A DNA stretch of 64,000 nt, from assembly GCA_030840805.1 (NCBI GenBank), contig JAVEDU010000064.1:1-64000 (forward strand), read 5' to 3'. The stretch is from Actinomycetota bacterium. Lineage in GTDB: Bacteria > Actinomycetota > Actinomycetes > Mycobacteriales > HKI-0501. The notes under the pieces were generated by a model. That model made no database searches. It had not been told where the DNA came from and saw only the letters and a program-made list of their open reading frames with translations. This document shows positions 53,151 through 61,023 of this stretch, in pieces. The stretch's first letter is position 1. Every line of letters starts with the position of its first letter. A program made the translations under genes and the position numbers.

Positions 53151-54077
53151 TCAGGTCGCGGCCTTGGGTGGCGGCAGCGTGCGCACCGCGGCCCGACCCG
53201 ACGTCGTGCGCTTCGCGGCGGCCTTCTTCGTCGCGGTCTTCTTCGCCGCGGGCCGGGTCGTCGCGGCCGAAGCCCTCTTGGCCCCCGTGGTCTTGGCGGC
53301 GGTCTTCTTGGCGGCCGTACTCCTGGTCGCGGTGGACTTCCCGGCAGCCTTGCTCGCCGTCCTCTTCGCGGCCGCCGTCGTCGCGGTCTTGGTGGCGGTC
53401 TTGGTGGCGGTCTTGGTGGCCGGCGCGCGACCGGTGGCCTTCTCCGCGGCCGTGCTCTTCGCCGCCGACCTGGCCGCCGCAGTCTTGGTCGCGGACTTGG
53501 CGGCCGTGGCCTTGCTCGCGGTCCTCTTCGCAGCCGCCTTCGTCGCGGTCTTGGCGGCCGTCGACTTCCCGGCGGACTTTGCCGCGGTCTTCTGGACGGG
53601 CGCGCGACCGGCGGTCTTCTCGGCAGCCGCCTTGGACGTGGTCTTGGGGGCCGTGGCCTTGGCCGCTGTCTTCTTCGTGGCTGTCTTCTTCGCGGCCGGG
53701 CTCTTCGTCGCGGTGGACTTCGCCGCCGACTTGGCCGCCGCGGTCTGGGCCGCGGACCTGGTGGCCGTCGCCGTCTTCGTCGCGGCTGCCTTCGTCGCGG
53801 ACGTGGTGGCCGTCGCCTTGGCCGCCGTCTTCTTCGCGGCCGGGCTCTTCGTTGCCGCGGTCTTGGCCGTGGACTTCGCCGCCGTGGCCGTGCCCGCCGT
53901 TCTCCCGGCCGCCTTGGCGGTGGACTTCGCCGCCGTGGTCTTCGTCGTCGCCTTCGCCGGAGCCGCCTTACTGGCCGAGGACGTGGCCGCCTTCTTCGCC
54001 GCCGCCTTCCGGGCGGTGGTCTTTCTCGCGGCCTTGACCGGCGCCTGCTCGGCTACCGTCGTTGTCACTGCGGCCAT
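53151..54077 (-). CDS. lysine/alanine/threonine-repeat protein, H1/HupB-tail-like
   Basis: 308 aa from the ATG at 54077, with AGGAGG 5 bases upstream. After about 15 ordinary residues (MAAVTTTVAEQAPVK) the whole protein consists of Lys, Ala, Thr and Ser with a few Arg, Pro and Gly: units such as KSPAAKKTA, AAKRTASKA, KSTAAK and GRAPxxKTA recur. Such tails occur at the C-terminus of mycobacterial HupB and histone H1-like proteins, where they bind DNA and compact the nucleoid. Here there is no HU domain at all. The strong positive charge predicts nucleoid binding. Confidence 0.82.
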   Translation of the reverse strand: MAAVTTTVAEQAPVKAARKTTARKAAAKKAATSSASKAAPAKATTKTTAAKSTAKAAGRTAGTATAAKSTAKTAATKSPAAKKTAAKATATTSATKAAATKTATATRSAAQTAAAKSAAKSTATKSPAAKKTATKKTAAKATAPKTTSKAAAEKTAGRAPVQKTAAKSAGKSTAAKTATKAAAKRTASKATAAKSATKTAAARSAAKSTAAEKATGRAPATKTATKTATKTATTAAAKRTASKAAGKSTATRSTAAKKTAAKTTGAKRASAATTRPAAKKTATKKAAAKRTTSGRAAVRTLPPPKAAT

Positions 54078-54171
54078 TCGATCCTCCTGTGGAGCGGTTG
54101 TCGCGATCAATCAACGTCCGCATCGGTGCCACGTCAACGCGCCACGCCGCACCCGGCCGTCCCCGCTGCCC

Positions 54172-54366
54172 TCAGCGGTCGTCGTTCCACCGTTTGTCCT
54201 CCGCGTCCCAGGACTCATTGCGCTCGCGCACGGTCTCGAGCGCGCGTTCCGCGCCGGCGCGATCGGGGAACGGTCCGAGCCGCTCGGCACTCCGACACAA
54301 CTGGTCGCCGCTCTCGACCTTGTTGTGCTGCAGACACCAGTAGAACTGCTGGTCAGAGTCACTCAT
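54172..54366 (-). CDS. small conserved actinobacterial protein
   Basis: 64 aa, acidic. It reads MSDSDQQFYWCLQHNKVE, then DQLCRSAERLGPFPDRAGAERALETV and RNESWDAEDKRWND. Homologues of this size are common in actinomycetes and without known function. Two cysteines (CLQH and LC) and two histidine/tryptophan-rich ends might bind a metal. It lies 94 bp upstream of the Lys/Ala-rich gene on the same strand. Confidence 0.82.
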   Translation of the reverse strand: MSDSDQQFYWCLQHNKVESGDQLCRSAERLGPFPDRAGAERALETVRERNESWDAEDKRWNDDR

Positions 54367-54455
54367 GCACGCCAGAGTGCACCTATTGTGAGGCTGGTGC
54401 CACCCGTTGTGGACACCTCACGTCACGGACGGCCCCGTCCACAGTGGAGGGCTCG

Positions 54456-55727
54456 TCAGACGGTCTCCTGCCGCACTTCGGTGATCGGCGCCGACCGCAC
54501 GTGTTCGGCCCGGAATCCGATGGCCATGAACCGCGCCAGCAGCCGCGCGACCGCCCGTCCCACGAAGGGCGCGCGCGTCACCAGCCGCATCGGCCGGGGC
54601 AGCTGTGCCGAGTCGGAGGACTCCAGCAACGGCGAGATCATGTTGCGCTGCATGAGGAGCTGGACCCGCTGGGTCAGTTTGGTGGGCCGTTCGCGACGAC
54701 GCTGTACCGCCCGGAGGTCGGCCTCGGTGACCGCGCCCCGGCGCAGCGGCTCGGCGAGGAGGTTGGCCGCGGCGACGGCGTCCTGGACCGCGAGGTTGAT
54801 ACCCACCCCACCGATCGGCGACATCGCGTGGGCGGCATCCCCGATACAGAGGAGGCCTCGGCGGTACCAGCGTTCCAGCCGGTTCACCTTGACCTCCAGG
54901 AAGCCGACGTCGTCCCAGCTTCGGACGCCCTTCTCCACCCGGTTGCCGAGGAACGGCAGATACCGGTGCAGCTCTTGGTGCAGCCCGCCGACACCGCGCG
55001 CCTTCAACTGCGGGAAGCTGCCCTTCGGCATGACGTACGCGCCCTGCCAGTACGTGCGCCGGTCGATCATCGGGAACAGGCGCCCCGGCGCCAACCGCGC
55101 GAACGTCCCCGCCGGGTCGCCCTCGGCCTTCGCGACCCGGAACCACAGCACGTCCATCGGTGCGCCGAACTCCACCGCCACGAGCCCGGCCTCCTGCCGG
55201 ATCACCGAGTGCCGCCCGTCGCACGCGACGGTCAGCGGCGCCCGCACCTCGCGCACCCCGTCCGGGTCGCGGTAGCGCACCCCGCGTACCGCACCGCCGT
55301 CCTCGACGAGGGCGAACGCCTCGGCCTGCCGGCGGAGGTGGAACGACGGGTAGCGCGCGGCCTCCTGCGTGAGGAACGCGAGGAAGTCCCACTGCGGAAC
55401 CATGCTGATGTACTGGAACTTGCCGGGGAGCGTGCTGAAGTCGCCGAGCGTCGCCGTCCCGTCGTCGGTCCTGATCCCGATCGACACGGTCCGCTGCTGT
55501 GGCACCTGCTCGAACCCCGCCAGAAGCCCGAGTTCGTCGAGTACCTGCAGCGTCGACGCGTGGATGGTGTCGCCGCGGAAGTCCCGGAAGAAGTCGGGGT
55601 ACTTCTCCAGCACCACGACGTCGACACCCGCGCGCGCGAGCAGGAGGCCGAGCATCGCGCCGGCCGGGCCGCATCCGACGACGCAGCACGTCCTGTTCTC
55701 GACGGGGATGACCTCGGTGGTGTCCAT
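54456..55727 (-). CDS. FAD-dependent aromatic-ring-type monooxygenase
   Basis: 423 aa of the PHBH/phenol hydroxylase group. FAD motif VVGCGPAGAMLGLLLARAG at the N-terminus, the DG motif in TVACDGRHSVIRQEAG, and GDAAHAMSPIGGVGINLAVQDAV near the end. The C-terminal 60 residues (LPRPMRLVTRAPFVGRAVARLLARFMAIG) are hydrophobic and may attach to membrane. The substrate is not predictable; neighbours give no pathway. Upstream to 55901 is a gene-free 170 bp. Confidence 0.9.
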   Translation of the reverse strand: MDTTEVIPVENRTCCVVGCGPAGAMLGLLLARAGVDVVVLEKYPDFFRDFRGDTIHASTLQVLDELGLLAGFEQVPQQRTVSIGIRTDDGTATLGDFSTLPGKFQYISMVPQWDFLAFLTQEAARYPSFHLRRQAEAFALVEDGGAVRGVRYRDPDGVREVRAPLTVACDGRHSVIRQEAGLVAVEFGAPMDVLWFRVAKAEGDPAGTFARLAPGRLFPMIDRRTYWQGAYVMPKGSFPQLKARGVGGLHQELHRYLPFLGNRVEKGVRSWDDVGFLEVKVNRLERWYRRGLLCIGDAAHAMSPIGGVGINLAVQDAVAAANLLAEPLRRGAVTEADLRAVQRRRERPTKLTQRVQLLMQRNMISPLLESSDSAQLPRPMRLVTRAPFVGRAVARLLARFMAIGFRAEHVRSAPITEVRQETV

Positions 55728-55901
55728 GCCTGCACCTCAGCTACGCCGGTTCCGCCCAGGCTCGCGACATTACTCGCGGCGTAGAACGGCAGAGACCCTG
55801 GACAGTGACCGATGTGGCCGCGTCGCGTCATGGCGACGCCGGCGGTGCGTCTCCACATCGGGCTGTGTTCACCGCGGATCCTGTCCAGGTGGGAGAACGC
55901 C

Positions 55902-56510
55902 ATGAAGCGATGGATGGTCGTCGGGGCGGCAGCCGTGGTGGGCGGCGCGGGTCTGCTCGTCGCCGACCGGGCCACCGCGGGATCGCAACAGGTCGGCGCG
56001 GTGCTGCGCGACCCGAGCGGAGCGGCGGTCGGAGTGGTCACGTTCACGCGGGCCGGCCACGGGACGCGGGTGACGGCCCTGTTGCGACGGAATCCGTATG
56101 TGGCGGCCGGCGAGTTCCACGGCTTCCACGTACACGCCAACGACGATCCGGCGAACGGCACCGGGTGCGTCGCGGACCCGGAGGCGCCGGCGTCGACGTG
56201 GTTCGTCTCCGCGGACGGCCATCTCGCGTCACCGGGTCAGTCGCACGGCGACCACACGGGGGACCTGCCGAGCCCGCTCGTCGCCCGCGACGGCAGCGCG
56301 ACGCTGGTCTTCACCACGGACCGGTTCACGCCGGCGGCGGTCGTCGGCCGCGCGGTGGTGCTGCACGCGGGGCGGGACAATTTCGGGAACGTCCCGACCG
56401 GCGCGGCCCCCGATCGATACACCCCGAACTCTCCGGTCGCGAGCACCAAGACGGCCGCCACCGGCAACGCCGGAGATCGGGTCGCCTGCGGGATCGTGCG
56501 CACCCGGTGA
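55902..56510 (+). CDS. sodC: exported Cu/Zn superoxide dismutase-like protein
   Basis: 202 aa with an N-terminal signal peptide (MKRWMVVGAAAVVGGAGLLVADRATAG) and no lipobox. Copper and zinc ligands can be read: His pair in FHGFHVHAND, SHGDHTGDLPSPLV (His, His, Asp region), and His in VVLHAGRDNFG. The disulfide cysteines are in GTGCVADPE and VACGIV, with the active-site Arg in GNAGDRVACG. It would remove superoxide outside the membrane. GGGAG lies before the ATG. Stand-alone unit; the next gene is convergent. Confidence 0.9.
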   Translation: MKRWMVVGAAAVVGGAGLLVADRATAGSQQVGAVLRDPSGAAVGVVTFTRAGHGTRVTALLRRNPYVAAGEFHGFHVHANDDPANGTGCVADPEAPASTWFVSADGHLASPGQSHGDHTGDLPSPLVARDGSATLVFTTDRFTPAAVVGRAVVLHAGRDNFGNVPTGAAPDRYTPNSPVASTKTAATGNAGDRVACGIVRTR

Positions 56511-56527
56511 TCCGCGAGCGGACGCTC

Positions 56528-56803
56528 TCACCGCTCCGAGCTGGGCTTCCCCTCCCGCAGTGCCCGCCAGAGCGCCCCGGGAACGCTGCGCCAGCCGTGT
56601 CGCTTGGCGAGCTTCCAGGTGTCCCGCCCGGCCAGTACGAGCCCCAGCCAGAACACCGCCTCGGCGCCGATCACCAGGCCGCCGACGGCCGACGCCAACG
56701 CGGCGCCGTCGAGGCCGGTGAACGGGACAGCGAGGATCAGGACCCAGCACACCACGGACAGCAGAAGCAGGACGACACCCAGGCGGACCAGCACCGGGTG
56801 CAC
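56528..56803 (-). CDS. small two-helix membrane protein (transporter-suffix-domain type)
   Basis: 91 aa. Two membrane helices (residues about 7-28 and 40-60) are followed by a basic cytoplasmic tail, GRDTWKLAKRHGWRSVPGALWRALREG. The arrangement matches small proteins called transporter suffix domain proteins, whose role is unknown. The start is a GTG. It ends 18 bp from the convergent sodC. Confidence 0.75.
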   Translation of the reverse strand: MHPVLVRLGVVLLLLSVVCWVLILAVPFTGLDGAALASAVGGLVIGAEAVFWLGLVLAGRDTWKLAKRHGWRSVPGALWRALREGKPSSER

Positions 56804-57045
56804 TCTACCGGCGTCCTGTCGCCGAGCCAGTCGGGTAGCGGTCGGCCGGATGCCGGTGTACGGCCGTGGAAGGGCCCATCCTGATCACAGCGGCAACGGA
56901 CGTCGGGTGAACGCCCGGGGCACGGAGCCGGTCGATCGGTGGAAGCCGCTTCCCCCGCGTATCGAGGCGACCGCCACCAGCGCGGACGTCGGGCCGGTGG
57001 TCCCGGGCTCGATCAGCCGAGCGCCGGACCGGCAGCGCGACGCGA
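56804..57045. other. gene-free stretch between the small membrane protein and an integrase remnant
   Basis: Several short frames exist, none with a ribosome site, family motif or steady codon pattern. It runs into the integrase remnant and may be decayed sequence of the same insertion. Confidence 0.6.
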
Positions 57046-57144
57046 TGCCTCTGGCCGGACCCCGAGGACCGCACGCGCTCGGCCGTCGATGACGTGCTCG
57101 GCCGGGTGAATGCGGACTCCCTGCGGACCGGAGCGGCCTCGTGA
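57046..57144 (+). pseudogene. second tyrosine-recombinase (integrase) C-terminal remnant
   Basis: Thirty-two codons read CLWPDPEDRTRSAVDDVLG, then RVNADSLRTGAAS and a stop. This is the standard C-terminal tail of actinobacterial integrases (HLWPDSEDRTR...ADSLRT). Nothing integrase-like precedes it. It ends 30 bp from the 3' end of rnpB on the opposite strand, a stable RNA gene end being a plausible integration point. It resembles the remnant at 34837 in ADSLRTG. Confidence 0.75.
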
Positions 57145-57174
57145 GGGCTCCGGTGCAGGTCAGGCGGTGGGCGA

Positions 57175-57588
57175 CGGACGAGTCGGCCTGTACGCCGGGT
57201 TCTGTGACCGGGGCGCCTCGCGGCACTGCCCCGGCCGACGGCCATCCATCTACGCCTGCCGTCGCCGACAGGCTCTAGCGGTCTACCCGCAAGCTCGAGC
57301 GGGCAGCTCTCGAACGCTTGCGCAGGTCACCACCGAGGTGGTGACCCTCTTGACCTTGCTCCAGGTGGGGTTTACCTAGCCATCCCGGTCACCCGGGATG
57401 CTGGTGGTCTCTTACACCACCGTTTCACCCTTACCTCCGGCCGAAACCGGAGGCGGTCTCTTCTCTGTGGCACTGTCCCGCGGGTCACCCCGGGTTGGTG
57501 TTGCCAACCACCTTGCCCTGTGGAGCCCGGACGTTCCTCGGCGATGGGCACGAAACCCATCGACGCGACCGTCCGGCCGACTCGTCCG
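57175..57588 (-). ncRNA. rnpB: RNase P RNA, class A
   Basis: About 414 nt. On the minus strand the 5' domain has GAGGAACGTCCGGGCTCCA, then ACAGTGCCACAGAGA, the GGTAAGGGTGAAACGGTGG core, and the 3' ACAGAACCCGGCGTACAGGCC block. The ends pair as helix P1: CGGACGAGTCGGCC with GGCCGACTCGTCCG. It makes the catalytic RNA that matures tRNA 5' ends. A TACGAT box lies about 12 bases before the 5' end. Confidence 0.97.
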
Positions 57589-57599
57589 CCGTACCCACC

Positions 57600-57605
57600 A
57601 TCGTA
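57600..57605 (-). promoter_or_regulatory. -10 box TACGAT of rnpB
   Basis: On the minus strand a TAnnnT hexamer stands about 10 bases before the predicted 5' end of the RNA, suitably placed for its promoter. Confidence 0.55.
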
Positions 57606-57627
57606 CGGCCACGGCGGCCCGACCCGT

Positions 57628-57633
57628 TACCCT
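57628..57633 (+). promoter_or_regulatory. -10 box TACCCT, leaderless promoter
   Basis: TAnnnT hexamer ending 7 bases before the GTG at 57641. Confidence 0.6.
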
Positions 57634-57640
57634 CCGCCCG

Positions 57641-58402
57641 GTGGACATCGCGGATGCTGCTCTGCTCGTCGGCGCGGGCCTGGTGGCCGGTGCCGTGAAC
57701 GCGGTGGCCGGGGGCGGCTCGCTCATCACGTTCCCCTCGCTGGTCGCCACCGGCCTCAGCCCGGTCGTCGCCAACGTGACCAACGCGCTCGCCGTCTGCC
57801 CCGGTTACGTGGCGAGTGTCGCGGGCAGCCGGGCGGACCTCACCGGCCTCGGGCACCGGGCGATCACGCTCGTCCCGGCAGCGATCGTCGGCGCGCTCGT
57901 CGGCGCGGCGCTGCTGCTCCTGACCCCGGCGCGGGCGTTCGAGATGATCGTGCCGTTCCTCGTCCTGTCCGCCACGGCGCTGCTCGCGTTCCAGCCGCGC
58001 CTCCAGCGGATCGTCGGACACCCGGCGCACATCTCGTCCCGCCGGCAGACGACCGTCCTCCAGCTCCTCACGGTGCTCGGCGCCGTGTACGGCGGCTATT
58101 TCGGCGGGGCGCTCGGCGTCATCCTCGTCGCGGTGCTGGCGCTGGTCCTCGACGAGCCGCTGCGCCGCGTCTCGGCCCTGAAGAACGTGCTGTCCGCCGT
58201 CGTCGGCATCACCGGCGTGATCGCGTTCGCGCTGTTCGGCCCCGTGGACTGGGTCTCGGTGGCCGTTCTCGCCCCGGCGACGCTGACCGGCGGGTACGTC
58301 GGGGCCCGCGTCGCCCGCCGTCTCCCGCAGGCGGTCCTGCGCTGGAGCATCGTGACGTTCGGAGTGGGCGTCGGCGTGGTGCTACTGCTCAGGGCCTTCT
58401 AA
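57641..58402 (+). CDS. TauE/SafE-family membrane permease
   Basis: 253 aa with about eight helices. The family repeat is seen as AGAVNAVAGGGSLITFPSLVATGLSPVVANVTN at the start and VLGAVYGGYFGGALGVILVAVLA in the second half. Members export sulfite, sulfoacetate or related anions; the substrate is inferred. The GTG start and leaderless-type promoter agree. It overlaps the next, convergent gene by 21 bp. Confidence 0.9.
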   Translation: MDIADAALLVGAGLVAGAVNAVAGGGSLITFPSLVATGLSPVVANVTNALAVCPGYVASVAGSRADLTGLGHRAITLVPAAIVGALVGAALLLLTPARAFEMIVPFLVLSATALLAFQPRLQRIVGHPAHISSRRQTTVLQLLTVLGAVYGGYFGGALGVILVAVLALVLDEPLRRVSALKNVLSAVVGITGVIAFALFGPVDWVSVAVLAPATLTGGYVGARVARRLPQAVLRWSIVTFGVGVGVVLLLRAF

Positions 58403-58945
58403 CCCGGGGAGGCCGTCGATGCTGACGGCGTTCTTCTCCCGGCGGTACGCCGAGAGCCCGTCGGGGCCCTTCTTCGCGCTCCACCGCTCCAGCACGTCCC
58501 GGTCGGCGCGCAGGTCCAGCAGCGGTACGCCGTAGCCGCACGAGTCGCTGATCCGCTCCGCCTGGACCACGACCACGGCCCGTACCGGCGGATCGTCCGC
58601 CCCGGGAAACAACCGGGCCAGCGACGGCCACCGCGGCGAACCCGGCAGCACCACCGACCCCCGCCCGTGCACCCGCACGATCTTCGGCGGCCCGGAGAAG
58701 GCACACCACATCAGCGTGATGCGGCCGTTCTCCCGCAGGTGCGCGATCGTCTCCACGCCGGAGCCGGTGAAGTCCAGATACGCCACCGTCGTCTCGTCGA
58801 GCACGGCGACGGTGCCCCGGCCGCCCTTGGGCGAGACGTTCACGTGGCCGTCCCCCGCCAGCGGCGCGGTGGCCACGAACACCACCGGCTGGCTCAGCAG
58901 CCAGTCCCGTAGCCGGTCGTCGATGCGCTCGTAGACCTTGCCCAT
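58382..58945 (-). CDS. pyridoxamine 5'-phosphate oxidase-like flavin/F420 protein
   Basis: 187 aa split-barrel protein. It has VVFVATAPLAGDGHVNVSPKGG, TVAYLDFTGSGVETIAHLRENGRITLMWCAFSGPPKIVRVHGRG, and DSCGYGVPLLDL near the end. It belongs to a family of flavin- or F420-binding proteins of uncertain substrate. It has no membrane segment. It overlaps the TauE-like gene end by 21 bp and follows MctP gene direction. Confidence 0.88.
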   Translation of the reverse strand: MGKVYERIDDRLRDWLLSQPVVFVATAPLAGDGHVNVSPKGGRGTVAVLDETTVAYLDFTGSGVETIAHLRENGRITLMWCAFSGPPKIVRVHGRGSVVLPGSPRWPSLARLFPGADDPPVRAVVVVQAERISDSCGYGVPLLDLRADRDVLERWSAKKGPDGLSAYRREKNAVSIDGLPGLEGPEQ

Positions 58946-58981
58946 GCCCCGATGGTGCCATCACCGGGGCATGGGCGGCGC

Positions 58982-60622
58982 TCAGGCCGGCGAGCGGGCC
59001 GGCGCCTCCCCGGTGATCTCCGGCAGGTCGTGGACCCGCGGGTCGCCCGCGTCCGCGAAGTAGTCCGAGCGCCGCGTGGCGTCCTCGCCGTCGGGGATGC
59101 CGGCGGCCCGGAGCGCGAGCGTCAGCAGGGCGGCCACGACGAGGTTGACGAGCACGGCGAGGAACCCGACGTACACCGTCACGGCGGAGTCGGTGAGCCC
59201 GAGCTCGGACAGCTTGAACGCCGAGCCACCGAAGTGCGCGCGGCCGGTGTTCGGGTTCGGGATCGTGTACAGCATCCAGAGCCCGGCCACGAGCCCGGCG
59301 ACGAGCCCGGCCACGAGCGCACCGCGGTGGAACCACCGGGTGTACAGACCCAGCGCCACCGACGGCAGCGTCTGCAGGATGATCACACCGCCGATGAGCT
59401 GCAGGTCGATGGAAAACTGCGGGTCGAGGAACAGGATGCACGCCACCGCCCCGACCTTCACGACCAGCGACGTGATCTTGCTGACCTTGGCCTCCTGCTG
59501 CGGGGTGGCGTCGCGCCGCAGGTACTCCTTGTAGATGTTGCGGGTGAACAGGTTCGCGGCGGCGATCGACATGATCGCGGCGGGCACGAGCGCGCCGATG
59601 CCGATGGCCGCGAACGCCACCCCGGTGAACCACGCCGGGAAGTGCGTGTCGAACAGGACCGGCACGATCGTGTTGCCGTCCGCGCCGATCGGCTTCACGC
59701 CCGCGGCGAGCGCCATGTACCCGAGCAGCGCGATCAGCCCGAGCAGGAAGCTGTACGCAGGCAGCGCGGCCATGTTGCGCTTGATCGTGTTCCGGTCCTT
59801 CGCCGCCAGCACGCTGGTGATGCTGTGCGGGTACAGGAACAGGGCGAGCGCCGAGCCGAACGCCAGCGTGACGTACTGGAGCTGGTTGTTGGCGGTCAGC
59901 AGGATGCTGCCCCGCGGCTGGCCGGTGTTCGGGTTCGTGGCGGACAGCGCCTTCTCCGCCGCACCGAAGATGACGTCCCAGCCGCCGAGCTTCACCGGGA
60001 TCACGATGACGGCGACGATGATGACGAGGTAGATCAGCGTGTCCTTGACGAACGCGATCAGCGCCGGCGCTCGCAGCCCGGAGTTGTACGTGTACAGCGC
60101 GAGGATGGTGAACGCGACGATGATCGGCAGGTGGCCGGTGACCCCCATCGCCTTGAGCACGGACTCGATGCCGACGAGCTGCAGGGCGATGTACGGCATG
60201 GTGGCGACGATCCCGGCCAGCGCGACGGACAGCGCCAGCGTCGGCGAGCCGAACCGCGCCCGCACGAAGTCCGCCGGCGTCACGAACCCGTGCACGTGCG
60301 AGACCGACCACAGCCGGACGAGCACGAGGAACACCATCGGGTACACGATCACCGTGTACGGGACCGCGAAGAAGCCCATCGCCCCGGCGCCGAACACCAG
60401 GGCGGGCACGGCGACGAACGTGTACGCGGTGTAGAGGTCACCGCCGAGGAGGAACCAGGTGATCCAGGAGCCGAAGTTCCGGCCACCGAGCCCCCACTCG
60501 TCGAGGTGTTCGAGCGTGTCGGGGCGCCGCCACCGTGCCGCGACGAAGCCCATCCCGCTGACCAGCAGGAACAGAACGACGAAGACGCTCAGCTGGACGT
60601 AGTGATCCGAGAGCTGCGGCAT
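58982..60622 (-). CDS. sodium:solute symporter family, monocarboxylate uptake permease MctP-like
   Basis: 546 aa, about 13 membrane helices. LDEWGLGGRNFGSWITWFLLGGDLYTAYTF near the start is typical of MctP-type carriers for lactate, pyruvate and acetate. GVIILQTLPSVALGLYTRWF and the repeated VAGLVAGLVAGL are later helices. The substrate is inferred from the family. A 74-aa DUF3311 protein precedes it with one base between; such small partners are known from other SSS carriers. Confidence 0.9.
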   Translation of the reverse strand: MPQLSDHYVQLSVFVVLFLLVSGMGFVAARWRRPDTLEHLDEWGLGGRNFGSWITWFLLGGDLYTAYTFVAVPALVFGAGAMGFFAVPYTVIVYPMVFLVLVRLWSVSHVHGFVTPADFVRARFGSPTLALSVALAGIVATMPYIALQLVGIESVLKAMGVTGHLPIIVAFTILALYTYNSGLRAPALIAFVKDTLIYLVIIVAVIVIPVKLGGWDVIFGAAEKALSATNPNTGQPRGSILLTANNQLQYVTLAFGSALALFLYPHSITSVLAAKDRNTIKRNMAALPAYSFLLGLIALLGYMALAAGVKPIGADGNTIVPVLFDTHFPAWFTGVAFAAIGIGALVPAAIMSIAAANLFTRNIYKEYLRRDATPQQEAKVSKITSLVVKVGAVACILFLDPQFSIDLQLIGGVIILQTLPSVALGLYTRWFHRGALVAGLVAGLVAGLWMLYTIPNPNTGRAHFGGSAFKLSELGLTDSAVTVYVGFLAVLVNLVVAALLTLALRAAGIPDGEDATRRSDYFADAGDPRVHDLPEITGEAPARSPA

Positions 60623-60623
60623 C

Positions 60624-60848
60624 TCAGCCCCTCCGCTTCGTCAGCTGGTACACGAGGGTCGTCGTGCTGACGCCGATGACGATGAACGCGAGCTGCGACC
60701 AGTAGAAGAACGGGAAGCCGAACAGCGTCGGCTCCCCCCGGTTGTAGATGAACGTGCAGAGCGGGACGACGATCGGGACCACGAGCAGCCAGTTCCAGGG
60801 GCTGCGATCCGTGACGGGCGTCGAGCGCTCGCGTTCCGGAGCGGACAC
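60624..60848 (-). CDS. DUF3311 small membrane protein, symporter partner
   Basis: 74 aa, two helices (WNWLLVVPIVVPLCTFIYN and FFYWSQLAFIVIGVSTTTLVYQL) and a basic end. DUF3311 proteins regularly stand before MctP-like symporters and are probably subunits. The GTG start has GAGGAGG a few bases upstream. It is the first gene of the pair. Confidence 0.9.
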   Translation of the reverse strand: MSAPERERSTPVTDRSPWNWLLVVPIVVPLCTFIYNRGEPTLFGFPFFYWSQLAFIVIGVSTTTLVYQLTKRRG

Positions 60849-61009
60849 GGGTTTACCTCCTCGGGGCGCGACAGGCCCGTGGCGTCAGACCCGGGTGGGT
60901 GACCTGCCTCACGTCACGGCGGAGGCGAACGTACCCGTCTCCACCCGACTCAGGACGGTCACCTGCACAAACGCGGACAGATCGCCCGCCTTCCACTCTC
61001 GGGCATCGC

Positions 61010-61015
61010 TAGGGT
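61010..61015 (+). promoter_or_regulatory. -10 box TAGGGT, leaderless promoter
   Basis: TAnnnT hexamer ending 8 bases before the GTG at 61024. Confidence 0.6.
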
Positions 61016-61023
61016 CGGCGCTC

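Noticed and set aside
53122-55275. A 717-codon plus-strand frame rich in Ala, Val and Phe that could pass as a membrane protein.
   Set aside because: It is the exact antisense of the Lys/Ala repeat gene, then of the monooxygenase. AAG/GCC codons give CTT/GGC in reverse. The minus-strand gene has AGGAGG and a sensible start.
59270-59330. Short repeated GAGCCCGGC units as a DNA repeat element.
   Set aside because: They encode the VAGLVAGLVAGL helix of the symporter in frame; codon-level repetition only.
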